NCBI GenBank assembly: GCA_031285815.1
Contig: JAITVM010000294.1
Span: 1-15,061, forward strand
Length of the DNA stretch: 15,061 nt
Direction of reading: 5' to 3'
Source: Clostridiales bacterium
GTDB taxonomy: Bacteria; Bacillota; Clostridia; Lachnospirales; JAITVM01
Part shown: positions 7,922 to 14,484 of the stretch, in pieces
How positions within the stretch are numbered: position 1 is the stretch's first letter
Layout: every line of letters begins with the position of its first letter
Program-made: the position numbers and the translations under genes
Notes under the pieces: generated by a model
Told to the model about the DNA's origin: nothing
The model's database searches: none
What the model saw: the letters and a program-made list of their open reading frames with translations, nothing else

Positions 7922-8881
7922 ATGGAAGAAGAAGTGGGCCGCATTAATTATTTTCTTGCCTTTAAAAAGGCATACAAAATGTATTCCAGGCTTGGGGCTA
8001 TATGTATCGCTTCAGCAGCTTCAGTTGTGTTAGTTGGGCTTTTGTTGTCTAAATTAAATGTTAACCCCGTAGTAACCTTAACTTCTACTGTTTTGTTATA
8101 TTCTATTATAAGCATATCTGCTTATGAATATATTTTATCAAAACAAAAGCGTGATATAAAGAAGATTAGCTATTATATTGAACAGATTTCAGACGGCATT
8201 ACTTCTACAGAATTTAGCCTAAAAGGCTTTGACGGCGCAGATGCCATTAATCATTCACTTAAAAAGATTTCTGACCAGATAAACAATATTTCTAATGAAG
8301 TTGAGTCGGTAAATAATAATATACTAAATGGCAATTTTGAATTAAGGGTATCGGAAAGTGGGCAACAGGGACGCTTTTATGATATTTGTTTTAATGCCAA
8401 TAATTTTATCTCTAGTTTCAATTGGGTCCTGGATAACATGACAGTGCCTTTGGTGGTTGTAAACCAAAAATCTACTATAACATATTTAAACATCCAAGCA
8501 GCGCAGCTTATTAAACGGCCAATAAACAGGCTAATGAATAAAGGGTTTTATACTTATTTTGATTTGGATGACGCATCTTTTGAAAACAATATCGTAAAAC
8601 ATTGCTTTAGGACAGGCGAGATTACCAACACAAAGACTAAAATCTATATTGAAAACGAAGCCCGGAACCTATACTATTCTGTAATACCAATAAAAGACGA
8701 CAACCATAATATTACGGCGGTAATGATCTGCTTTATTGATTATATGAGTATTTCTGGTGATGAAATTTATAAAAAGCCAGAGGATGTTTATTTTGAAAAA
8801 CGTATGCTTAGGTTGATTAACGCTGTGGAAGAATATTCGAGGTATGAACCTGCGGCTAAAAACTCATATTTAAATTTTTGA
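7922..8881 (+). CDS. Membrane PAS-domain protein, chemoreceptor-like but without a signalling domain
   Basis: The 319-aa protein has two adjacent membrane segments near the N-terminus (about 25-43 and 49-68) joined by a very short loop, so there is no external sensing domain. A helical, HAMP-like or coiled stretch follows (about 75-165, with NILNGNFELRVSESG), then a PAS domain (about 168-280: DNMTVPLVVVNQ, TITYLNIQAAQLI, YYSVIPIKDDNHNITAVMICFID). This order is typical of methyl-accepting chemotaxis proteins and some histidine kinases, but the protein ends about 40 residues after the PAS domain, with neither a chemoreceptor signalling helix pair nor a kinase domain. ATG 7922 has AAGGAGG (7905-7911) ten bases upstream; a second purine-rich block abuts the ATG. 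The stop lies eight bases before the FliK-like gene, so the two form one operon. The function is unknown; a cytoplasm-facing redox or ligand sensor linked to motility is a reasonable guess. Confidence 0.75.
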   Translation: MEEEVGRINYFLAFKKAYKMYSRLGAICIASAASVVLVGLLLSKLNVNPVVTLTSTVLLYSIISISAYEYILSKQKRDIKKISYYIEQISDGITSTEFSLKGFDGADAINHSLKKISDQINNISNEVESVNNNILNGNFELRVSESGQQGRFYDICFNANNFISSFNWVLDNMTVPLVVVNQKSTITYLNIQAAQLIKRPINRLMNKGFYTYFDLDDASFENNIVKHCFRTGEITNTKTKIYIENEARNLYYSVIPIKDDNHNITAVMICFIDYMSISGDEIYKKPEDVYFEKRMLRLINAVEEYSRYEPAAKNSYLNF

Positions 8882-8889
8882 GGTAGAAA

Positions 8890-10221
8890 ATGCAAATTAA
8901 CAATATGCTTACCGCTAATTTAAAATTGCAGGGTGTAAAGCCGTCAGATATTTTAAAGTATTTAGATGGCACATTGATTAAAGGCGAGATTATTTCTATT
9001 GAGAATAGCGATATAGCTTTGAAAATTGGCAACGGGCAGATAATAAAAGGTAAATTAGGGGCAGATGTGAACCTTGCGAAATTTAAATTAAATAGCACTA
9101 TGGAATTTAATGTACAGGTGGCAGGGAATAAAATTATTTTAAGCCCAGGGAATAAGCCAATGCTATTTAAACAACCCGGAGGGGGTTCTGTCGAAGAATT
9201 TTTGAGGGGCGCTAATTTGCCGCTGAACCAAAAAAATTATAGTTTAGTTGATAGTTTAATAGAGAATAACTTATCCATAACAAAAGAAAATGTTATTAAG
9301 CTAAATCAAAATTTAAACCAGGCTGGTAGCCTCAAACATGCAGTGTTTTTGTTAAAAAATGATATTAAGCCGGTTGCGGGGAATATATCTATACTTAACG
9401 AATTAATAAACCATGAGAATACTACCGGTAGCCAGCTAGAAGAAATATTTAAACAAATTGAAGGCGTAAAAAATCCTGAGCTTAAAGAGAAGCTTGTTGA
9501 TATATTCTTTAAAGATAATACTAATGAAGATGGGTTAGATTCTTTTAAAGGTCTTCAGCCAAAAGAAGAAATTCGTGATACCGATAAGGGAAAAGGTACT
9601 AAAGAAGAGTATGCAAGCCCTGCCCCCAAAAAAAGTTTAAAAGAAGAAAATGCCTTTTTGCGCAGTAAAAGCGCGTTTGATTTTATAAACTCTGAACCGG
9701 AGGGGCTGGATAACTTTTTAAAAGGGCTTAAAGAAAAGGTTGGCCTTGCAAAACAATTAATAATTAATACTGAAAACCCGGAAAACTTAGATACAGGCCT
9801 TACTAAACTCCAAAACACCTTAGATTTTTTTATAAATGCCAAAGAAAATATTTTTGTACAAATACCACTCCTTTTAGAGGGGAAAAAATTTGACTCAGAA
9901 ATTTATGTTTTTGAGGATAAGAAACAAAAAGTAATAAACGGCGGCGACTGTACTGCATTAATATCCATAGAAACAGCAAATTTAGGCAGGTTTGAAACAT
10001 TTATAAAAAAAGTAAGCGACCAGGTGAACTTTGAGTTTAATTTGAACGAAGAAGCTGAGGCTTTAGTAAAGGCAAATATAGATGGTTTAGAACATATGCT
10101 AAAAGAAAGGGGATATACTTTAGCGGGTTTCAGTTTTAAAAAGACTAAAGACGAATTTGATATCACACAAACTACAAAAGAGGATAACACGAAATTTGTT
10201 TCTTTTGACTTTATGGCATAG
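8890..10221 (+). CDS. FliK-like flagellar hook-length control protein
   Basis: The 443-aa protein starts at ATG 8890 with GAGGT five bases upstream, overlapping the previous stop codon. The N-terminal 100 residues (SDILKYLDGTLIKGEI and a run of short beta strands) resemble the N-terminal part of clostridial FliK-type proteins. The middle (about 190-275) is charged and of low complexity, as expected for the flexible ruler region. The C-terminal part (about 322-425: IPLLLEGKKFDSEIYVF, ISIETANLGRFETFIKK, LEHMLKERGYTLAGFSF) has the pattern of the Flg_hook domain, which contacts FlhB to switch export specificity. No signal peptide is present; such proteins are exported by the flagellar type III apparatus. 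It is an isolated copy, away from any hook or basal-body gene in this window, so it may be a paralogue of the FliK in the main flagellar operon. The family call is good, the exact role inferred. Confidence 0.72.
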   Translation: MQINNMLTANLKLQGVKPSDILKYLDGTLIKGEIISIENSDIALKIGNGQIIKGKLGADVNLAKFKLNSTMEFNVQVAGNKIILSPGNKPMLFKQPGGGSVEEFLRGANLPLNQKNYSLVDSLIENNLSITKENVIKLNQNLNQAGSLKHAVFLLKNDIKPVAGNISILNELINHENTTGSQLEEIFKQIEGVKNPELKEKLVDIFFKDNTNEDGLDSFKGLQPKEEIRDTDKGKGTKEEYASPAPKKSLKEENAFLRSKSAFDFINSEPEGLDNFLKGLKEKVGLAKQLIINTENPENLDTGLTKLQNTLDFFINAKENIFVQIPLLLEGKKFDSEIYVFEDKKQKVINGGDCTALISIETANLGRFETFIKKVSDQVNFEFNLNEEAEALVKANIDGLEHMLKERGYTLAGFSFKKTKDEFDITQTTKEDNTKFVSFDFMA

Positions 10222-10229
10222 TATTTTAC

Positions 10230-10275
10230 AGGCCATGGGGAATTTGGTTTTATAAAACCGGGGGCCCCATGGCCT
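10230..10275. terminator. Nested palindrome between convergent operons
   Basis: A perfect 11-bp inverted repeat (AGGCCATGGGG at 10230-10240 and its complement at 10265-10275) encloses a second perfect palindrome, GGTTTTATAAAACC (10246-10259). It begins eight bases after the FliK-like stop codon. It probably terminates transcription from one or both sides, although no T-run follows it in either direction. Confidence 0.55.
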
Positions 10276-10391
10276 ATCTAATTGATACAGTGTATTTATC
10301 TGTTTGGTTTCTGCTTGCATTTAATATATAAGGGTAGTAAAAATTTATCTCTGCAAGGGTCAGACTTGGAAAGTACGACGCGGTGTATTTT

Positions 10392-10778
10392 CTATACAAA
10401 AGCTAACGTAATTCTATCAACCTTTGCAGATATATACTTACCATCTAAATATGAATAATCGGATAAATCAACCTCATCTTGGTCAAATTCTATCACGGCC
10501 CCAGCGTCGATTGTTCTAGAATCAAAATCAAATTTTCCATATATAAAGTATGCAAAAGTATCATTAATTTGCTCAAAGCCAACTATATGATCTGTCTGCT
10601 GGTATATCTTTAAATCGTCTAAAATAGTGACCCCTATATCTGCATCATAAAATTTATTTACTTCTATATCGATGCCCCAGTTAGTCACAAAGCAGGATAG
10701 CCTTACATTATCTATTTGGACAAGTATCTCTTCTTCTATGTTCTTATTAAATCCTTTTACTTGTACACTATAAGTCAT
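10392..10778 (-). CDS. Hypothetical 128-aa acidic beta-rich protein, immunity-like
   Basis: A small soluble protein without signal peptide or membrane segment, rich in Asp, Glu and aromatic residues, with alternating hydrophobic beta-strand patterns (EILVQIDNVRLSCFV, IGVTILDDL, YISAKVDRITLAF). I do not recognise a named domain. ATG 10778 has GGAGG seven bases upstream, and its ATG overlaps (ATGA) the end of the frame that continues from the interrupted small ORF upstream, which suggests translational coupling in the original operon. Its size, acidity and place at the end of a cluster of lysozyme, lipoproteins and small ORFs resemble immunity genes of polymorphic-toxin loci, but that is inference only. 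Confidence 0.6.
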   Translation of the reverse strand: MTYSVQVKGFNKNIEEEILVQIDNVRLSCFVTNWGIDIEVNKFYDADIGVTILDDLKIYQQTDHIVGFEQINDTFAYFIYGKFDFDSRTIDAGAVIEFDQDEVDLSDYSYLDGKYISAKVDRITLAFV

Positions 10779-11038
10779 TTCGCCGCCTCCGATTCAAGTG
10801 GGTTTATGGGTTTAATATTTTGATAGATATGCATACGTGTACCAGTTCAAGCCACCCCGTGTTGGGCCTTCAGTTGAAAATCGCCCAGCCTATCTGTAAA
10901 AGGGGCAGATAGATGGGTTTTGTCAAAGAGCCATTTAAAAAATTGCCGCTGATATATTTCAATATTTTCAAAAACCTGACAAGGAATATTAATGATATCT
11001 ATAGTGTTTTGATCATCAAAATAAACTTTTATTTCCAT
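10775..11038 (-). pseudogene. Small ORF interrupted by an in-frame TGA (63 aa to the stop)
   Basis: ATG 11038 has an excellent ribosome site (AGGAGG, 11044-11050), so translation certainly looks intended. The first about 40 residues (MEIKVYFDDQNTI, then FENIEIYQRQFFKWLFDK) look like a normal small protein. The rest, to a TGA at 10849-10847, does not look like a continuation. Beyond that TGA the same frame stays open for 23 codons (including MHIYQNIKPINPLESEAAK) and ends in a TGA that overlaps the ATG of the next gene. The simplest reading is a gene of about 87 codons or more whose middle has been altered; a hairpin (10890-10912) lies in the altered part. The alternative is a true 63-aa protein ending at 10847 and a chance open frame. 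Function unknown. Confidence 0.5.
10884..10917. repeat. Small inverted repeat inside the interrupted ORF
   Basis: CTATCTG (10890-10896) and CAGATAG (10906-10912) form a 7-bp stem with a 9-base loop, extended by CCCA/TGGG after a short internal loop. It sits exactly where the encoded protein stops looking natural, so it may be a small inserted element or a scar. Confidence 0.4.
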
Positions 11039-11102
11039 TCGACCCTCCTAATCATTTACTGGAATATGTGCTACTTCCCCAACATGGGAATGCCAAACAT
11101 TA

Positions 11103-11849
11103 CTATCTGATCCCGGCCTGTTTGGGTGTATTCAGGCCTTTTAGGTATTCTTTAAATTCGTTTTCGCTACCATTGAATACATTTAAGTCAACGTATATTT
11201 GTTTTTCGTCGATTCCTTCCAGCCGGCCCCTATTGCAATATTGCCAAAATATCCAGTCGTGTCCATTAATCTCTGGTTCCTTGAACAAATCTCTAATCCA
11301 TAAAGGGTAGCCATTGAGATTGTTTGCCAAATAATTTTCATAGCTCTTGTAAGTCGTATAAACAATTGGTTTTGTTCCAAAATATTTCTCAAGTTCATTC
11401 AAAAATATAATTGCTTCCTTGGTCACATACTCAGTATCCCCCTCTAATTTTGTTATCTCAAAGTCTAAAACGGGAGGCAAGTCTATTGGATATTCTGAAA
11501 CAATATTTATAAAGTTCTGGGCCTGGGTTTTTCCTGGGCTTTCACTACTGAAAAAGTGGTATGCCCCAGCGAAAATATTATTGCCCCTCGATGAAACAAT
11601 ATTAGTGGCAAACATAGGGTCAGAGTAAGAACTGCCCTCAGTTGCTTTAATAAAAGCAAATTGGATTCCTTGGGAAGATATCGCCTTCCAATCAATTTCC
11701 CCCTGATATCTGGCAACATCTATGCCTTTGACTTGATATCCTAAACTAACCGGGTCAACAAACCAAATTATACCATTATAAAAGAGGCCAATTAGGATTA
11801 TTACCAACAATCCACAAATAACAGTAAGATAAATAAAATATTTTTTCAC
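11103..11849 (-). CDS. Membrane-anchored GH25 family lysozyme
   Basis: A glycoside hydrolase family 25 muramidase that cuts the MurNAc-GlcNAc bond of peptidoglycan. It is 248 aa. Residues about 4-30 form an uncleaved signal anchor, so the enzyme probably stays on the outer face of the membrane. The catalytic domain begins with GIDVARYQGEIDW (Asp44), continues with FAFIKATEGSSY and FAGAYHFFS, and has the catalytic Asp-x-Glu pair in PPVLDFEI (Asp129, Glu131), then a WIFWQYC strand and the closing VDLNVFNG. All expected active-site residues are present. The start is GTG 11849 with AGAGGGG seven bases upstream. It follows the PepSY-like lipoprotein gene by 28 bases and precedes a small ORF by 64, so co-transcription is likely. 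Role: wall remodelling, or an anchored lytic activity tied to the neighbouring lipoproteins. Confidence 0.92.
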   Translation of the reverse strand: MKKYFIYLTVICGLLVIILIGLFYNGIIWFVDPVSLGYQVKGIDVARYQGEIDWKAISSQGIQFAFIKATEGSSYSDPMFATNIVSSRGNNIFAGAYHFFSSESPGKTQAQNFINIVSEYPIDLPPVLDFEITKLEGDTEYVTKEAIIFLNELEKYFGTKPIVYTTYKSYENYLANNLNGYPLWIRDLFKEPEINGHDWIFWQYCNRGRLEGIDEKQIYVDLNVFNGSENEFKEYLKGLNTPKQAGIR

Positions 11850-11877
11850 TCTGCAACCCCTCTCTATACAAAAGTTT

Positions 11878-12543
11878 TTAAAACCCTATTGATTCTACTA
11901 CTTTACCGTTTATTGGATCTAAATCTATTATATATTTTACAGCAATAGGAGCCTCGGCATAATTTCCTTCTGTAATGATGAACTTCCAACTATCTTGAAA
12001 ACAATTTACCTCTATTTTTGGTTCATCAAACCTTGAGAAAGCATCTTCACCGATCGTCTCATAAATTATGTCAAACGCATCATCAAGCGAAATGGTCCAT
12101 TTTGAGATATCCAAATCTTTTATATTATCCCAGCATGTTAGATAGCCGTTTGGAAGCCTTTTGCTTTTAGTTCGTTCATCATACCATGACGATATTGACG
12201 TCACAGTATTAGATTCCATGTCAACCGTTACAGTTATTTCTGCAAGAGAGTTGTTTTTGCCATCGTCGGCACAGAAATTATAATTCAATTCCCCTCTCTG
12301 TGTTTGGATTTGTTCCTTTTCAAAATACACTTCTATCATTTGAGATTTGAGTACCTTCACGCCCAAGCCACATGCTTTGTCATGTGCAAATTGAAATGCG
12401 TCTTGTATGGTATTGATTTCTATTTCCAGTGGAATTATCGTACCATCGGTATAATTTGCAGGAACTTCATCAAAAATAATCGAACATGATGACCCAACTA
12501 CTGTCATAGAAATTACAAAAATAATAGACAATAATTTTTTCAT
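11878..12543 (-). CDS. Putative lipoprotein with PepSY-like C-terminal region
   Basis: A 221-aa secreted protein. MKK plus a hydrophobic core and VGSSC place a lipid-modified cysteine at residue 20; the lipobox is not ideal because the -3 residue is glycine. The mature protein has two similar halves: 'IQDAFQFAHDKACG' and 'SLDDAFDIIYETIGE', each followed by beta strands. The second half ends in VKYIIDLDPINGKVVES, close to the helix-strand-strand ending of PepSY-type domains, which often act as inhibitors or chaperones of secreted enzymes. ATG 12543 has GGAGG six bases upstream. It lies directly upstream of the GH25 lysozyme gene, with a 28-base gap, so a regulatory or partner role for the lysozyme is possible but not shown. 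Confidence 0.75.
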   Translation of the reverse strand: MKKLLSIIFVISMTVVGSSCSIIFDEVPANYTDGTIIPLEIEINTIQDAFQFAHDKACGLGVKVLKSQMIEVYFEKEQIQTQRGELNYNFCADDGKNNSLAEITVTVDMESNTVTSISSWYDERTKSKRLPNGYLTCWDNIKDLDISKWTISLDDAFDIIYETIGEDAFSRFDEPKIEVNCFQDSWKFIITEGNYAEAPIAVKYIIDLDPINGKVVESIGF

Positions 12544-12567
12544 TTTTACCTCCAGAATTATCAGATT

Positions 12568-12598
12568 ACAAAGGGGGACTCAAAGAATCCCCCCTTGT
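12568..12598. promoter_or_regulatory. Hairpin upstream of the PepSY-like lipoprotein gene
   Basis: An 11-bp inverted repeat with one mismatch (ACAAAGGGGGA 12568-12578 and TCCCCCCTTGT 12588-12598, 9-base loop) lies 25 bases upstream of the lipoprotein start. It is very stable but not followed by a T-run. It may terminate or attenuate read-through from the upstream gene, or be a leader structure. Confidence 0.4.
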
Positions 12599-12661
12599 AC
12601 AAACTATAACTTTAGAAATATACTTGAGTGCCCGTTTTTTTATTAGGCCCTGTTAATGCCT

Positions 12662-12680
12662 AAGTATTTAGTAAATACTT
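12662..12680. repeat. Perfect 19-bp palindrome
   Basis: AAGTATTTA, one central G, then TAAATACTT. It lies just beside one copy of the 55-bp repeat, in the gap between two lipoprotein genes. An AT-rich symmetrical site of this size could be an operator, but no regulator gene is in view. Confidence 0.4.
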
Positions 12681-12693
12681 TGCAATAACTTTG

Positions 12694-12748
12694 TATAGCA
12701 GAGTCATTTACTTTTTTAAAATTGTGTCTATTTTGGGGTACACTATAG
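12694..12748 (-). repeat. 55-bp dispersed repeat, copy 1
   Basis: It matches the stretch at 14408-14462 in the same orientation with four differences (two substitutions and two compensating single-base indels). Both copies lie about 20 bases after the stop codon of an FG-GAP-type protein gene and upstream of the next gene. Read on the minus strand it begins TGTACCCCAAAATAGACA after CTATAG, which resembles the termini of IS3/IS150-type insertion sequences; no transposase is present. Confidence 0.75.
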
Positions 12749-12766
12749 GTTACATTTGAGATAGTA

Positions 12767-13669
12767 TCAGTGTATGTTTAGAGAACTATCATAGAATAAG
12801 CCGTCTTTCCGCTGTAAGAAAGACCATTCGATAGGTGGGTCGACAGGAACAATTTCCCATGTTTCATAGTCAATAAAACCGGATACTAAATAAATATCTT
12901 TTAATCCATCTCCATTTATATCTTCTATATTTACATCAATAATACTCGTACCCGTTTGAAAAGGGGCGTTAAATTTATACAAAATATCACCATACTCGTT
13001 TGTCAAATAAGCCATTGGGTGTGGTTTGTTTCCTAGATAAAGCAAAGTTGTAAAATAGATATTTCCCCAAGAGTTTAAGTCAACTGCAATTGAACGAGTT
13101 TTATTGATGTCATAATTTTTCATATCTGACAGATTGTATGGCCTAAAAACATAGTTTCCGTCGAGTGGCAAATCGGCATGAGCCTCTCCTTTATCAGTAT
13201 ACTCAATATTGGCGCTTATCTCATTATGATTTATAAATGATAATGAGATATTTCCTTTATCACCATAATCGGAACCAAAATGACATTTCGCATTGTCGCC
13301 GTCAAATGTGCCTTTCAGTTCGCCTAAATAGATTGAAGGCTCACTTCTATAGTAGAAAAACTCCGGCCCTTCCACTTGCATCGTTGATATCTGCCCTTCA
13401 AGCTTCCCGTTTTCTATTCTAGTAATGAAAAAGGTGACCGGGTACTTATATGCGCCGCCCTCCCATTCATTTACTACCCATATCTTGTGCAAATATTGTT
13501 CGCCCTCAGTTGGTTTCGAATTTCCAGCCTTTTCTGGTGATTCAGATATAGTTTCGGTAACAGCAGCATCTCCAATGACTGCGCTATTAAAGTCTGCTGA
13601 ACAAGCGACTAAGGCAACACAAATAACAAAATATATCACCGACATAACATGGTTTCGTATCGAAGCCAT
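12767..13669 (-). CDS. Lipoprotein with FG-GAP/VCBS-like calcium motif
   Basis: A 300-aa secreted protein from ATG 13669. The signal peptide ends in a good lipobox, LVAC (20-23), so the mature protein should be lipid-anchored on the outer membrane face. The first half is a beta-rich domain of unknown family. The second half ends with the DINGDGLKDIYLVSG motif, a Dx[DN]xDG calcium loop as found in FG-GAP/VCBS-type propeller blades. A longer GTG start at 13678 is possible, but ATG 13669 has a purine-rich AAAGAGAG about ten bases upstream. The gene at the right edge ends with a similar blade (DVNDDGNTDIIL), so the two appear to be diverged relatives. Such proteins often bind wall or matrix components; nothing more specific can be said. 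Confidence 0.75.
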   Translation of the reverse strand: MASIRNHVMSVIYFVICVALVACSADFNSAVIGDAAVTETISESPEKAGNSKPTEGEQYLHKIWVVNEWEGGAYKYPVTFFITRIENGKLEGQISTMQVEGPEFFYYRSEPSIYLGELKGTFDGDNAKCHFGSDYGDKGNISLSFINHNEISANIEYTDKGEAHADLPLDGNYVFRPYNLSDMKNYDINKTRSIAVDLNSWGNIYFTTLLYLGNKPHPMAYLTNEYGDILYKFNAPFQTGTSIIDVNIEDINGDGLKDIYLVSGFIDYETWEIVPVDPPIEWSFLQRKDGLFYDSSLNIH

Positions 13670-13793
13670 AGCACACACACTCTCTTTCTAATGAAATCTC
13701 CTCGCCTAAAAAGTTGAACCTTAATTAGCAAATGCTCCCGCTGAATGGTGGTGGGATTTGAACGTGTTTAGTTTAAAGATTTAACTGGCTGCT

Positions 13794-13823
13794 TATATAA
13801 AGAAAGTTTTTATAAGATTACAA
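13794..13823 (-). promoter_or_regulatory. Weak promoter candidate for the FG-GAP lipoprotein gene
   Basis: On the minus strand TTGTAA (13823-13818), an 18-base spacer and TATATA (13799-13794). Both boxes match consensus at four of six positions. The rest of the 13670-13892 gap holds no gene that I can support. Confidence 0.25.
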
Positions 13824-13892
13824 TTTACAAAAAATATCATACCATGACTTCGCAAAATTAATCCTATTTTGCTTCATTTGTGCATCATCACG

Positions 13893-14388
13893 CTATAGTG
13901 GGTTATCACATCTCCACTCTACATCCAGAATTGAAAGGTCCTCTAAGTATTTAACTAATTCATGCTCCAATTCTTTAACACTGTTTATACCTTTTTTATA
14001 AGTCGGATTAATTAAATCACCATCTAAAATATCCCATCCGTTTTCAATAAATTCTACACCAATTTCATAACACCAAAACCAGAATTTATATTCATCTTGA
14101 TATTTTGAATTAATAAATTTTGAAGGAGACTGTGATCGTCCCATTTCATCAATCCTGTAAGCACCTGTTGATACAAATGACCGCAGGCCATTCGCGCTAG
14201 AAGGGATTTCGGCAGCTAAAGTTTTGCCTGTAAGTAGGTTGTTCAATTGTTTCACACCAAATGTCTTCACATTTACCAACTCCTATGAAATCAATAGTCT
14301 CATCAGTATATTTTGTAGCGAATTTTGGGCCTTTTGAGATATTTCCGAAGGGTACTAATGCTATTGCTTTATGGCTCTCCAATTGCAC
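13893..14388 (-). pseudogene. Frameshifted immunity-like gene
   Basis: Two overlapping minus-strand frames appear to be one broken gene. The upstream frame (GTG 14388 to a stop at 14197) gives a plausible start (ESHKAIALVPFGNI, KYTDETIDFIGVGKCEDIW, CETIEQ) and then turns into an unlikely tail. The downstream frame becomes protein-like at the same place (LLTGKTLAAEIPSS) and runs to a TAG at 13895-13893 through DEYKFWFWCYEIGVEFIENG, SVKELEHELVKYLEDLS and VEWRCDNPL. Joining them near 14225-14245 gives about 165 aa. There is no signal peptide. Size and style resemble cytoplasmic immunity proteins, but I cannot name a family. The GTG has no clear ribosome site, so the true 5' end may also be lost to the repeat upstream. 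A single sequencing error would give the same picture. Confidence 0.55.
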
Positions 14389-14405
14389 TCTATTTTTATT
14401 GTCAT

Positions 14406-14433
14406 ATTATAACAGAGTCATTTACTTTTTAAA
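14406..14433 (-). promoter_or_regulatory. Outward promoter candidate at the edge of repeat copy 2
   Basis: On the minus strand TTTAAA (14433-14428) inside the repeat, a 16-base spacer and a perfect TATAAT (14411-14406) straddling the repeat end, pointing into the broken immunity-like gene. In copy 1 the same place reads TATACA instead. Confidence 0.35.
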
Positions 14434-14462
14434 ATTGTGTCTAGTTTTAGGGTACACTATAG
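14408..14462 (-). repeat. 55-bp dispersed repeat, copy 2
   Basis: Same sequence and orientation as 12694-12748 apart from four differences. It lies between the end of the FG-GAP-type gene at the right edge and the frameshifted immunity-like gene. Confidence 0.75.
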
Positions 14463-14484
14463 TGGGCAATAGGCGATTTTCTAA

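Noticed and set aside
11115..11138. GGCCTG/CAGGCC inverted repeat followed by TTTT
   Set aside because: Only six base pairs with a 12-base loop, and it lies inside the last codons of the lysozyme gene; on the transcribed strand no T-run follows. Not a convincing terminator.
13747..13763. Minus-strand stretch GTTCAAATCCCACCACC, like the T-loop and 3' end of a tRNA
   Set aside because: The five bases before the loop do not pair with those after it, and no D-arm, anticodon arm or acceptor strand is present. At best a tRNA scrap or attachment-site remnant; chance is as likely.
13890..13903. CTATAGTGGG shared by the end of the broken immunity-like gene and the flank of repeat copy 2
   Set aside because: Only ten bases are shared and the flanks diverge at once, so this is not enough to claim a third repeat copy.
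12694..14462. The interval between the two 55-bp repeats as a composite transposon
   Set aside because: The copies are short and no transposase or integrase gene lies between or beside them; target duplications could not be identified.
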